DNA of 64,000 nucleotides from Halobacillus sp. Marseille-P3879 (lineage in GTDB: Bacteria; Bacillota; Bacilli; Bacillales; Halobacillaceae), in assembly GCF_900240285.1 (NCBI RefSeq), contig NZ_OESS01000004.1, positions 140,225 to 204,224 of the forward strand. The letters are read 5' to 3'. Shown here piece by piece: positions 35,586 through 44,049 of this stretch. A program made the position numbers and the translations under genes. Within the stretch, counting starts at the first letter, position 1. Each line of letters begins with the position of its first letter. The notes under the pieces are model-generated. The model had not been told where the DNA came from, searched no databases, and was given only the letters and a program-made list of their open reading frames with translations.

Positions 35586-35945
35586 ATGACAGATGACCGT
35601 AATATGTATTCCCCATCCCATCAACAGATGAAGCCCACCCATCACCAGTGCAATAAATATAAATACTATCACGTGATGGGAACAACAGAAGACGGTAACT
35701 CATTTGATGGAATTATATTAGATGCAAATGAAAATGAAGTGGAAATGTTAATGAGTGAGGATGTTATGGTCGACGAGCACGGTAACCCGGAAGATGAGAG
35801 CAGACAATATTATGGAGGGTACGGAAGGAGAAGAGCACGCCGCTTTAGAAGAACCATTCTCCCGCTGGCCGCGCTTACTTCATTATTATTATATCCGTAC
35901 GGCCGCCCGTATTACCCTTACTACCCTTATTATCCTTATTATTAA
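35586..35945 (+). CDS. Small protein with Tyr/Pro-rich C-terminal tail
   Basis: A 119-residue protein of unknown function. The N-terminal third is rich in Met, His and Gln (NMYSPSHQQMKPTHHQC), the middle has a short strand-like module (YYHVMGTTEDGNSFDGIILDANENEVEML), then a basic segment (GRRRARRFRR), a short hydrophobic stretch and a terminal YPYYPYYPYY repeat. Such tails occur in spore-coat and surface proteins of Bacillus, but no family was recognised. The ATG at 35586 lies 9 bases after GAGGAG; the ATG at 35580 is too close. Confidence 0.68.
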   Translation: MTDDRNMYSPSHQQMKPTHHQCNKYKYYHVMGTTEDGNSFDGIILDANENEVEMLMSEDVMVDEHGNPEDESRQYYGGYGRRRARRFRRTILPLAALTSLLLYPYGRPYYPYYPYYPYY

Positions 35946-35951
35946 TTGTTG

Positions 35952-35979
35952 GAGAGGGAGATTGTGCCCCTCTCTTTTT
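35952..35979 (+). terminator. Terminator after the Tyr/Pro-tail gene
   Basis: A 7-bp stem (35952-35958 with 35968-35974) and five T. Confidence 0.75.
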
Positions 35980-36072
35980 GCTGTTCTTATTTAATGGTAT
36001 CACCCAAGAATGTCTAACTGGTTTCTCAGGTTCTTACAAGAGAATTTAAATATAAACGATCTATTAAACGAT

Positions 36073-36110
36073 AAAAGGATGAGGCTGACACCTGGCAGCC
36101 TCATCCTTTT
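36073..36110. terminator. Strong bidirectional terminator
   Basis: A 15-bp perfect stem (36073-36087 with 36096-36110), loop of 8, directly after the stop codon of the minus-strand HTH gene. Confidence 0.85.
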
Positions 36111-36113
36111 AAT

Positions 36114-36302
36114 TTATAATTGTTCTCCATGGGTTAGTTTTGAAATGTGTTCTCGTAAATCTTCTTTCTTAACTCTCCAGTGACTTCCGATCTTAAACCC
36201 CGGGATTCTACCCTCCTGAACCAACTTATATGTGGTTACTTCACTAATCTGTAAATACTCTGCAACTTGCGCAATAGTCATGATCTCGTGTTCTTGATCC
36301 AT
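36114..36302 (-). CDS. Excisionase-like helix-turn-helix protein (copy 1)
   Basis: A 62-residue single-domain DNA-binding protein of the MerR-like excisionase family (MTIAQVAEYLQISEVTTYKLVQEG, then the wing FKIGSHWRVKKEDL). The ATG follows GGAAGG. Its product is about 70 percent identical by eye to the divergent gene at 36562, so the two are inverted duplicates. No integrase, tyrosine recombinase or phage gene is near, so it is more likely a local regulator than a true excisionase. Confidence 0.8.
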   Translation of the reverse strand: MDQEHEIMTIAQVAEYLQISEVTTYKLVQEGRIPGFKIGSHWRVKKEDLREHISKLTHGEQL

Positions 36303-36479
36303 CTGAACCTTCCTTTAAATATCTGCCCTGTCTTTAGTTTATATTTTCTATATGCAGACTACAATAAAATTTATTCCCTAATCTGTTGTAAGCGCTAAAC
36401 CAATAATAATACCAACATTAATTAACGATAACAATGACTTTCATCCTATAATAAGGCGTTGCATTATGATGCATTTTCT

Positions 36480-36514
36480 TATAATCTATTATAGTCAGTT
36501 ATAACAGATTATAA
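36480..36514. promoter_or_regulatory. Paired AT-rich palindromes between divergent HTH genes
   Basis: TATAATctATTATA at 36480-36493 and TTATAAcagaTTATAA at 36499-36514, in the 259-base gap between the two HTH genes and 47-82 bases before the plus-strand one. They are candidate binding sites for the HTH proteins and could contain a -10 element. An imperfect catabolite-response-like sequence (TTGTAAGCGCTAAAC) lies near 36386. Confidence 0.5.
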
Positions 36515-36561
36515 ATCAATTAATCTTTATTACCTTATTTGCAACTGTTTGGAGGGATCTT

Positions 36562-36744
36562 ATGCAGAGAGAAATTATGACCGTCAGCCAAGTTGCCGAA
36601 TACTTACAATTAAGTGAAATGACAACTTACAAACTAGTACAAAAAGGCACTATCCCTGCTTTTAAAATCGGAACTCACTGGCGAGTTAAGAAAGATGATT
36701 TACATGAATGTATTGAACGATTAAAAAAAGGTGAACGTCTTTAA
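36562..36744 (+). CDS. Excisionase-like helix-turn-helix protein (copy 2)
   Basis: A 60-residue paralogue of the minus-strand HTH gene (MTVSQVAEYLQLSEMTTYKLVQKG, wing FKIGTHWRVKKDDL). The ATG follows GGAGGGATC. It precedes the SulP transporter by 74 bases on the same strand and is followed by Usp, suggesting that the HTH protein controls anion transport, with the palindromes upstream as sites. This is inference from position. Confidence 0.8.
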   Translation: MQREIMTVSQVAEYLQLSEMTTYKLVQKGTIPAFKIGTHWRVKKDDLHECIERLKKGERL

Positions 36745-36818
36745 ATTTTATATATACAACTTGACTTGATTGCTGTGAGAGTCGGCAATCTTAAAATACA
36801 ATTAGAAAGAGGTAAAAT

Positions 36819-38279
36819 ATGTCTGCACAAACTTTGAAAGAACAATGGTTTGGGAATGTCAAAGGGGATGTTATGGCAGGAATTGTGGTAGCTTTAGCCC
36901 TAATTCCAGAAGCCATAGCATTCTCCATTATTGCGGGAGTAGACCCTATGGTAGGGCTTTATGCTTCCTTCTGTATATCTGTCGTTATTGCTTTTGTCGG
37001 GGGGCGTCCCGGTATGATTTCTGCCGCCACTGGAGCCATGGCGCTGGTAATGATTACTCTTGTAGCTGAGCATGGGCTTGAGTACATGTTAGCAGCTACA
37101 ATATTAACAGGAGTATTTCAAATTCTATTTGGAGTATTTAATCTTGCCCGATTTATGAAATTCATCCCCCGATCAGTCATGGTTGGTTTTGTAAATGCAT
37201 TAGCTATTTTAATTTTCACATCGCAGCTGCAGCACTTTGTGGATGAGTCATGGATTATTTATGTATTAGTTGGAATTACTTTAGCCATTATTTATTTATT
37301 TCCGTTATTAACCAAGTCCGTACCTTCACCACTGGTGGCGATTATAGTCGTTTCTTTTATCGCCATTTATATGAATGCAGGAGTTCGTAATGTGGGAGAC
37401 ATGGGGGACCTAAGTCAAACTCTTCCATTATTTGCTATTCCCGACATCCCTTTAAATATGGAAACGTTTATGATCATCCTGCCTTACGCGCTTGCTTTAA
37501 CGATCGTCGGGCTGCTTGAATCACTCCTGACAGCATCCATCGTTGATGACATGACGGATACCGAGAGCAATAAAAATCAGGAAAGCCGTGGTCAGGGGCT
37601 CTCCAATATTGTTGCTGGATTCTTTGGCGGAATGGCAGGCTGTGCAATGATTGGTCAATCTGTTATTAATGTAAAGTCAGGAGGCCGAGGAAGGTTGTCT
37701 TCCCTGGTTGCTGGTGTTTTCCTGATGTTCTTAATATTAGCTCTAGGAAATGTTGTAGTTCAGATTCCTATGGCAGCCCTTGCTGGGGTTATGATTATGG
37801 TAGCAATAGGGACTTTTGACTGGAGTTCACTTCGCAACCTGAATCGTGTTCCGAAAACAGATGCTGCAGTTATGGTGGTCACCGTAGCTACAGTAGTATA
37901 TACGCATAATTTAGCTTACGGTGTATTAGCTGGTGTGTTGTTAAGCATGATCTTCTTCGCCGTTAAGATCTCTAAAGTTCGAGTCCTGTCGCTTTACGTC
38001 AACGAAGGAAGAAAGAAAATTTATTATGTTCAAGGTCAGTTGTTTTTTGCTTCTGTTACTGACTTTGTTTCTTCCATAAATTTTAAGGATGAAGTTGATT
38101 TGGTAGAAATTGACCTTACTCAATCACACCTTTGGGACGACTCAGCTATCGGAGCTCTAGACAGTGTTGAGACTAAGTTTGAACAAAGAGGAATTGAGGT
38201 TCAGTTCAAAGGCTTAAACGGAGAAAGTTCCAGGCTTCTCAACCGTTTGGGCGGCATTTCAAAAGATGCAAGCCATTAA
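36819..38279 (+). CDS. SulP family inorganic anion transporter
   Basis: A 486-residue SLC26/SulP protein with 10-12 membrane helices ([40 protein letters not shown]) and a C-terminal STAS domain from about residue 400 ([37 protein letters not shown]). Members move sulfate, bicarbonate or other anions with sodium or protons. Followed 23 bases later by a universal stress protein gene, a pairing often seen with bicarbonate/sulfate SulP genes. The ATG follows GAAAGAGG. Transported ion not determinable. Confidence 0.92.
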   Translation: MSAQTLKEQWFGNVKGDVMAGIVVALALIPEAIAFSIIAGVDPMVGLYASFCISVVIAFVGGRPGMISAATGAMALVMITLVAEHGLEYMLAATILTGVFQILFGVFNLARFMKFIPRSVMVGFVNALAILIFTSQLQHFVDESWIIYVLVGITLAIIYLFPLLTKSVPSPLVAIIVVSFIAIYMNAGVRNVGDMGDLSQTLPLFAIPDIPLNMETFMIILPYALALTIVGLLESLLTASIVDDMTDTESNKNQESRGQGLSNIVAGFFGGMAGCAMIGQSVINVKSGGRGRLSSLVAGVFLMFLILALGNVVVQIPMAALAGVMIMVAIGTFDWSSLRNLNRVPKTDAAVMVVTVATVVYTHNLAYGVLAGVLLSMIFFAVKISKVRVLSLYVNEGRKKIYYVQGQLFFASVTDFVSSINFKDEVDLVEIDLTQSHLWDDSAIGALDSVETKFEQRGIEVQFKGLNGESSRLLNRLGGISKDASH

Positions 38280-38302
38280 ACCAATCAAAAAGGAGCTCGA
38301 CT

Positions 38303-38725
38303 ATGTTTAAAAACATTTTACTTGCCACTGACGGTTCTGCCCATTCACAACGTGCAGTTGAACAAGCCATTCAAATGGTATCACCATATAAGAATGAAGT
38401 AACAATAGAGCTTGTGTATGCTGTCGATGGGGAAGTATCAAAGGAAGATATTTTACAGTATGGGGATTCTCATACGGCCACAATTAAAAGAAAAGAAAAA
38501 TTCTATGAAACCATTAAAGAGATTGAAGCAAATGGCTTAACTGCAGATATAACGATCTTACATGGTGATCCTGCCGAATCTATTATTGAATACTCAAATG
38601 AACGTTCCTATGACTGTGTTGTAGTAGGAAGCCGAGGACGTAACAAACTTCAAACATTGATACTTGGCAGTGTCAGCCATAAATTAATGAAGTATATCAA
38701 AGCTCCCGTTATGGTAGTAAAATAA
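38303..38725 (+). CDS. Universal stress protein (UspA family)
   Basis: A 140-residue UspA-fold protein. It starts with LLATDGSAHSQRAVEQA and ends with the ATP-binding pattern GSRGRNKLQTLILGSVSH, so it probably binds ATP. It sits 23 bases after the SulP gene and likely is cotranscribed. The ATG follows AAAAGGAG. Confidence 0.92.
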   Translation: MFKNILLATDGSAHSQRAVEQAIQMVSPYKNEVTIELVYAVDGEVSKEDILQYGDSHTATIKRKEKFYETIKEIEANGLTADITILHGDPAESIIEYSNERSYDCVVVGSRGRNKLQTLILGSVSHKLMKYIKAPVMVVK

Positions 38726-38730
38726 AAACA

Positions 38731-38763
38731 AAAAGCATCGTCTCATACAGGCGGTGCTTTTTG
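38731..38763 (+). terminator. Terminator of the SulP-usp unit
   Basis: A 10-bp stem with one G-T pair (38731-38740 with 38752-38761) followed by T residues. Confidence 0.78.
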
Positions 38764-38827
38764 TAATCTACGTTAAAAACACCTGTATGTTATACTGATT
38801 TAAATACCAATAAAAGCGGTGACATTT

Positions 38828-39436
38828 ATGTTAGAAGACACTGGAGAACGTGTCATCCCCAAAGAAATGGATCCTATGAATGGCCTGCTGCTTGAGCACG
38901 TTGCCAGATACCATTTTTCCGAGCCTTACGTAAAGGGAAGAGTTCTCGATATTGCTTGCGGGGTTGGCTACGGAGCAGCTCACCTTGCGAAGAAGAGAAA
39001 AAAACAAATAACTGAAATCCTCGGGGTGGACATTAGTAAAGACACAATTCAGTACGCCATCCAGAACTACTACCATCCTCTCCTTACATTTAAAACGGGA
39101 GATATTATGGACGAGGCATGGGTAGATGCGATGGGACAATTCGATACGATTGTAAGCTTTGAAACAATTGAACATATCCCTGATGTAGAAAAGTTCATGA
39201 ATCACATGATAAAGTTATTATCACCAGGGGGAACGTTAATTCTTTCTACTCCTTTTGGAAAAGGACTGGACTACCCGTGCGGGTCTCCTTTTCACTATTT
39301 CCAAATGACACCGGAAGAATTTAAAAAGCTGTTTAAGGAATTCAAGACTGAACTCTTTTATCAAAATGGAGTGACCATTGAACCTCCCCGGGAGGACGTC
39401 CACTATCCCCTGGGTGTTGCCGTCTGCCGGAAGTAG
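38828..39436 (+). CDS. Class I SAM-dependent methyltransferase
   Basis: A 202-residue methyltransferase with the SAM motif VLDIACGVGYGAAHLA (residues about 40-55), the acidic residue in ILGVDIS, and FETIEHIPD as post-II motif. The N-terminal sequence LEDTGERVIPKEMDP is shared with a group of Bacillus methyltransferases of unknown target. The ATG at 38828 has a modest ribosome-binding site (GGTGA); the upstream GTG at 38819 lies within it. Confidence 0.86.
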   Translation: MLEDTGERVIPKEMDPMNGLLLEHVARYHFSEPYVKGRVLDIACGVGYGAAHLAKKRKKQITEILGVDISKDTIQYAIQNYYHPLLTFKTGDIMDEAWVDAMGQFDTIVSFETIEHIPDVEKFMNHMIKLLSPGGTLILSTPFGKGLDYPCGSPFHYFQMTPEEFKKLFKEFKTELFYQNGVTIEPPREDVHYPLGVAVCRK

Positions 39437-39485
39437 AAAACTGTTTGAGCTGCCCTTCCATGTGGTAAAAAAGTAACAAAGATGG

Positions 39486-39491
39486 TATGAT
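39486..39491 (+). promoter_or_regulatory. Extended -10 promoter of antisense RNA
   Basis: TATGAT preceded by TG-n (TGGTATGAT), a good extended -10; the -35 is weak. It would start a short plus-strand RNA that ends at the terminator 39583-39632. Confidence 0.55.
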
Positions 39492-39497
39492 ACATGT

Positions 39498-39632
39498 AGA
39501 AGAACATAAAATAGAAGAAACCGCAGCTGCCACTGCGGTTTCACAGATAATGATTCCCCAGGGGATCAGCTATTCATTGGAGAATAGACCTCACCCAATC
39601 AACTTGCAGGTTAATAGGGAGGTCTATTTTTT
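39498..39632 (+). ncRNA. Putative antisense RNA of type I toxin-antitoxin locus
   Basis: Predicted RNA of about 135 bases from the extended -10 at 39486 to a strong plus-strand terminator (stem 39583-39592 with 39619-39628, six T at 39627-39632). It overlaps the last three codons or so and the whole 3' untranslated region of the minus-strand toxin gene, including the toxin's own terminator hairpin (39517-39542), so it is fully complementary to the toxin mRNA's 3' part. This is the arrangement of bsrG/SR4 and txpA/RatA. Transcript ends are estimated. Confidence 0.6.
39510..39542 (-). terminator. Terminator of the toxin mRNA
   Basis: A 10-bp perfect stem (39517-39526 with 39533-39542) followed on the minus strand by a T-rich tail, 82 bases after the toxin stop codon. 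Confidence 0.65.
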
Positions 39633-39725
39633 ATTGATCAAATCAATGATCAATGCGAGTAAAGCAATGAGCAGCGTTCCAAATGAAAACAGCACCATCA
39701 TAACTTCATACACGCTAATAGGCAT
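39624..39725 (-). CDS. Holin-like type I toxin peptide
   Basis: A 33-residue hydrophobic peptide: MPISVYEVMMVL at the start, a single membrane helix (SFGTLLIALLALIIDL) and a polar basic end (INKK). This matches the pattern of the putative holin-like toxins of Bacillus type I systems (xTVYEALMLMxSFG-type). The ribosome-binding site AGGGGG lies 2 bases before ATG by strict count but AAGGGGGTG is strong. The stop lies within the terminator of the antisense RNA. An extended -10 (TGGTAAAAT, 39783-39791, minus strand) and a LexA-type box at 39822-39833 are upstream. Confidence 0.7.
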   Translation of the reverse strand: MPISVYEVMMVLFSFGTLLIALLALIIDLINKK

Positions 39726-39782
39726 CACCCCCTTCAACTGTGGGGTTAGCCGACCACCCTAAAAGAACATTATCTATATAAC

Positions 39783-39791
39783 ATTTTACCA
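39783..39791 (-). promoter_or_regulatory. Predicted toxin promoter -10
   Basis: Minus-strand TGGTAAAAT, an extended -10, about 60 bases before the toxin start. The spaced -35 (TAGGAT, 39806-39811) is poor. Confidence 0.45.
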
Positions 39792-39821
39792 TAGAATGGA
39801 CATCTATCCTACCCCTTACAG

Positions 39822-39833
39822 GAACATATGTTC
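39822..39833. promoter_or_regulatory. LexA (DinR)-type box
   Basis: GAACATATGTTC is a perfect palindrome that fits the Bacillus SOS core GAAC-N4-GTTC. It lies about 11 bases upstream of the predicted -35 of the toxin promoter and 119 bases before ldh. It may make the toxin DNA-damage inducible. Confidence 0.6.
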
Positions 39834-39876
39834 TCGTTTAATTAATTTTATTGATCAAAATAATACTTGCAATTGT

Positions 39877-40923
<1,047 letters not shown>

Positions 40924-40928
40924 TAACA

Positions 40929-40954
40929 ACGCGCTCCTTACAGGGGCGCGTTTT
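40929..40954 (+). terminator. Terminator after ldh
   Basis: A 9-bp GC-rich stem with one G-T pair (40929-40937 with 40943-40951) and four T. Confidence 0.8.
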
Positions 40955-41014
40955 CTTGATGATCTTTTCCCTCTGTTATACACTTTAAAAAAACCATCAT
41001 AAGGAGAGGTATAG

Positions 41015-41185
41015 TTGACAATCTTCCCTTTATTAAACTTCATTGTTTTTCTGGCAGGTATAGGATTTATTGTATTTATAATTGTTATTCTTTTTAAAGT
41101 GATTGAGCTCATGAAACAAAGAAACGACTATTTACGTGATATTAGAAATGAACTGCACCAGATTAACTCCAGAGAAGGTACATAA
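41015..41185 (+). CDS. Small single-pass membrane protein (56 residues)
   Basis: TTG start at 41015, five bases after AAGGAGAGG, running to TAA at 41183. The product has one long membrane helix (FIVFLAGIGFIVFIIVILF) and a charged helical tail (KVIELMKQRNDYLRDIRNEL). The strong ribosome-binding site, natural composition and the terminator directly after its stop support a real gene. Phage-shock or sporulation small membrane proteins look like this, but no family was recognised. Confidence 0.62.
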   Translation: MTIFPLLNFIVFLAGIGFIVFIIVILFKVIELMKQRNDYLRDIRNELHQINSREGT

Positions 41186-41188
41186 ATA

Positions 41189-41221
41189 AAAACACTCCAG
41201 CCTATGAAGCTGGAGTGTTTT
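41189..41221. terminator. Bidirectional terminator
   Basis: A 13-bp perfect stem (41189-41201 with 41209-41221), between the small membrane protein gene and cotSA. Confidence 0.82.
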
Positions 41222-41228
41222 ATAGAGG

Positions 41229-42776
41229 CTATATCCACTTCTTCTCTCTCATATAGAACAAAGCCAACAATATCAGTATATTGGTTGCATTCCTATTGTC
41301 ACGTAAATTAAATGAGATAGTGTGCGTTTCGGAAAGTTCTTCACCTTCCTGTTCAAGTTTAACCTCGCTTGCTGAATCTACAATTTCTTCTTGCTCAGCT
41401 TCTTCGTCAATTTCTACCTCGCTTGTCAATGCTTCTATCTGCGTTTGCAAAAGAGGTTCTTCTGATTTACTCTCCTGGTTCTGTGCGAGGGATTCTTCAA
41501 CCTCTCCAGCTTCTTCTAAGATAACTGGAGGCTCTACAATACCTTGCACTTCATCATTTGTAACTTCAATGGAATCAGAAGGCTCTTCCTGATTAGTTTC
41601 AACAGTGGGGATTTCAAGGGGTTCGGCTCTTTCCACTTGGTTCCAGACTGACCTTATATCCGATACAACACGGTCCCACGTATAATGTGCCTCCGCTAAT
41701 GAGCGGCCATACCTTCCCATTTCCTCCCGTTTCGAAGGGTTAGAAAGCAGGTACGATACATGCTGCACAAACTCTCCGGGGTCTGAAGGGTTTTCAACTA
41801 CAAACCCGTTTTTTCCATATTCCATCACTTCCGTGTTTCCTCCACGGTTTGTGGTTACAATAGGGATCGCTGCTGCCATAGCTTCATAGTGAACACGGGC
41901 TAAAGGTTCCTGCCATTGAGACGTACATACAAAAATATCAGCAGCTGCATACCACTCCTGAATAAGGTCAGGGGAAACGAATCCAGTTTGAATAACTGGT
42001 ATAGGAAGTCGTTCTGCAAGCGCGCGAACGTAAGCGATATAGTCTGTAACTGAGTTATCGCTAAACCACTTGCTTCCCATTATAACTAAAGCAATGTCAT
42101 CATGCTTCTCTGCCAGTTCAGGTATTGCTCTGACTAAAACATCAATCCCTTTATTAGGGGAAAGCCTGCCCGCATATAGAATAACTTTTTTTGAAGTCAA
42201 TCCATGCTCTTGCCTTATTTTGTCCCTCATTTGCCTGGCTTTTTGAGAATATGAAGGAGCAAATCGCTCCAAATCTACTCCAGAATAAATGGTTTGAAGT
42301 TTAGGTGCGGCTTCCGGAAAAAACCCCTTAATCGTCTCTCCAATATAGTTACTGATGGTTATAATTTTATCTACATTTTGAACGGCCAAAGCCCCTTCCT
42401 GAGGATCAATTTTCTCTGGTTTAAACATGTCATTGTGCATGCTTAGAACGATCTTGGAATCAGGCGCCAGCTCTCTTATACCATTTACAAGGCGGGGTCT
42501 ATTAAATATATGAATGAGATCGTACTCTTCCGATGTGGATTGAAGAAACGCCAGTACGTTCTCACGGTAGACCTCAAGCAATCCCCCTTCTACGCGAAAG
42601 TACCGAATTCCATCTCTAACCTCTTCGTTGGGAAGCTCCTCATCACTCCGGCAAAGGATAGTGATTTCGTGTTCCTGTTTCAATGTCGGTACCGCCCCAT
42701 CAATATAAGTTTGAATAGCACCTCCCCGAATCGCAGGGACAGGAAGTTTCTCTGTACATATAATTAAGACTTTCAT
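41229..42776 (-). CDS. cotSA: GT4 glycosyltransferase, CotSA-like, with acidic C-terminal extension
   Basis: A 515-residue protein. Residues 1-370 are a GT-B glycosyltransferase of family 4 (RGGAIQTYIDGAVP, VILYAGRLSPNKGIDVL, CTSQWQEPLARVHYEAMA) like the spore-coat protein CotSA. Residues about 375-490 are a Glu-rich low-complexity tail, and the last 20 are hydrophobic and basic (ILILLALFYMREKKWI). B. subtilis CotSA lacks such a tail. Its ATG overlaps the cotS stop. The enzyme is expected to act in spore-coat or crust glycosylation. Confidence 0.83.
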   Translation of the reverse strand: MKVLIICTEKLPVPAIRGGAIQTYIDGAVPTLKQEHEITILCRSDEELPNEEVRDGIRYFRVEGGLLEVYRENVLAFLQSTSEEYDLIHIFNRPRLVNGIRELAPDSKIVLSMHNDMFKPEKIDPQEGALAVQNVDKIITISNYIGETIKGFFPEAAPKLQTIYSGVDLERFAPSYSQKARQMRDKIRQEHGLTSKKVILYAGRLSPNKGIDVLVRAIPELAEKHDDIALVIMGSKWFSDNSVTDYIAYVRALAERLPIPVIQTGFVSPDLIQEWYAAADIFVCTSQWQEPLARVHYEAMAAAIPIVTTNRGGNTEVMEYGKNGFVVENPSDPGEFVQHVSYLLSNPSKREEMGRYGRSLAEAHYTWDRVVSDIRSVWNQVERAEPLEIPTVETNQEEPSDSIEVTNDEVQGIVEPPVILEEAGEVEESLAQNQESKSEEPLLQTQIEALTSEVEIDEEAEQEEIVDSASEVKLEQEGEELSETHTISFNLRDNRNATNILILLALFYMREKKWI

Positions 42777-43876
42777 TCATTTGCACCTCCTTTTCGGTCA
42801 TTAGCTAATTCTTCTAGCACTGTCCATTTTTGTTCTTCCAGCTGTATAATTGATTCCACTTCAACCTTTAACTCTTCATTTAGAAACTCTGTCGGAGAAT
42901 AAACCATATATTTTACATTTTTATAAAATAGGTTTGGCAGTGACAAATCAATTAACAACATTTCATAGATTTCATCCGTAATGGGTAGTTCTTCTTCATA
43001 AGCTTGGATCATTTCCCTTATCCAATTGATATCCCACTGGCCGTTAGAATGCATGCGGTCGATAATTAACTTACGCAGATCTCGAATCGTGATGTCATAG
43101 GATACCCCATCCAGGTCAATAATCCAGACTCCGTCATCGGCTATCTGCGCATTTGACCAACCGTAGTCCTGGTGAACCAGACCGGCTTCCAAGTTTCCTC
43201 TCGCAACTATTTCTTCATAGCGGGAATCCTTCAATCGCTGGATCGATTGACGAGTCTGCTCCTGATACATATCGAGCACGGAGAGAATAGTTGAACTGGC
43301 AGGCATTTCTGGATACGCATTAACGATATCTCGAAACCAGTTCATCTTCTTCTCCATACGTTCATACGTCCGTGGCCAACGATGAAGACGAGATACTACT
43401 TCTGCATCTTCAGGTGGAATGTAGCCCTTAGTCAGCCTGTGAAACTCTCCAAGAGCCGTACAAAGCTTTTTGGTACCTTCTAAATCCTGAGGGAGTTGTT
43501 GTAACGTCTCAATCCAGTCTGCTACAAACCACAATTTCCCTCCCATTTTCACATATTTCTCGCCATTTATTGTTGGAATAATTGCAGGTACTCTAGCTTT
43601 TTGCTCATTCACCAAATATTCTTGTGCGCCTAAGCTAAACTTGCTGTGAGTAGGTCTACGGTGTAAGAGTTTTAAACTGTAGGGGCCTTTATCTGTATCA
43701 ATTCGCCAAATCGCCCCTCCTTTTTCATCTTTCGTTGCCATCACTGTCATTTGATGGGTAGTAAAGTCATAATGCTTTACGACTTCATAAGCAATGTCTT
43801 CAATATATTGAGGAACGTATAATTCTTCCAGTACGTTTTCATCCAACCAAGGCTTGATTATCATATCATCTGTCAT
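42773..43876 (-). CDS. cotS: CotS family spore coat protein
   Basis: A 367-residue protein of the CotS/YtaA family with an aminoglycoside-phosphotransferase-like kinase fold: GLVHQDYGWSNAQI and WIIDLDGVSYD correspond to the Brenner and metal-binding motifs. B. subtilis CotS is a coat protein encoded next to cotSA and the ytc genes, which is the order found here. The ATG is after GGAGG. Divergent from the UDP-glucose dehydrogenase gene; a sigma-K promoter is expected but not identified. Confidence 0.87.
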   Translation of the reverse strand: MTDDMIIKPWLDENVLEELYVPQYIEDIAYEVVKHYDFTTHQMTVMATKDEKGGAIWRIDTDKGPYSLKLLHRRPTHSKFSLGAQEYLVNEQKARVPAIIPTINGEKYVKMGGKLWFVADWIETLQQLPQDLEGTKKLCTALGEFHRLTKGYIPPEDAEVVSRLHRWPRTYERMEKKMNWFRDIVNAYPEMPASSTILSVLDMYQEQTRQSIQRLKDSRYEEIVARGNLEAGLVHQDYGWSNAQIADDGVWIIDLDGVSYDITIRDLRKLIIDRMHSNGQWDINWIREMIQAYEEELPITDEIYEMLLIDLSLPNLFYKNVKYMVYSPTEFLNEELKVEVESIIQLEEQKWTVLEELANDRKGGANE

Positions 43877-44049
43877 TTTTTCACCTCCATAGTAAGCTTA
43901 TTTTATTCATTAAGTCAGGTTTTGTATGGGTGAATAAAAAGGGAACAAATTGATATTTTTTCTTATTCCCTGTGATACGCCGTTACTTGCTCTTCCTCTT
44001 TTAATATAGTAGTACTAAACGGTTCGTAATGGTAAAAGGAGAATGTTTC

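Noticed and set aside
36386..36400. Catabolite-response (cre) element
   Set aside because: TTGTAAGCGCTAAAC misses the conserved CA end; noted but not called.
36114..36744. Excisionase genes as markers of a mobile element
   Set aside because: No integrase, attachment repeats or phage genes are nearby; SulP and usp flank them.
39487..39762. 91-codon plus-strand frame
   Set aside because: It is the complement of the toxin locus; the minus-strand peptide and two terminators explain the sequence better.
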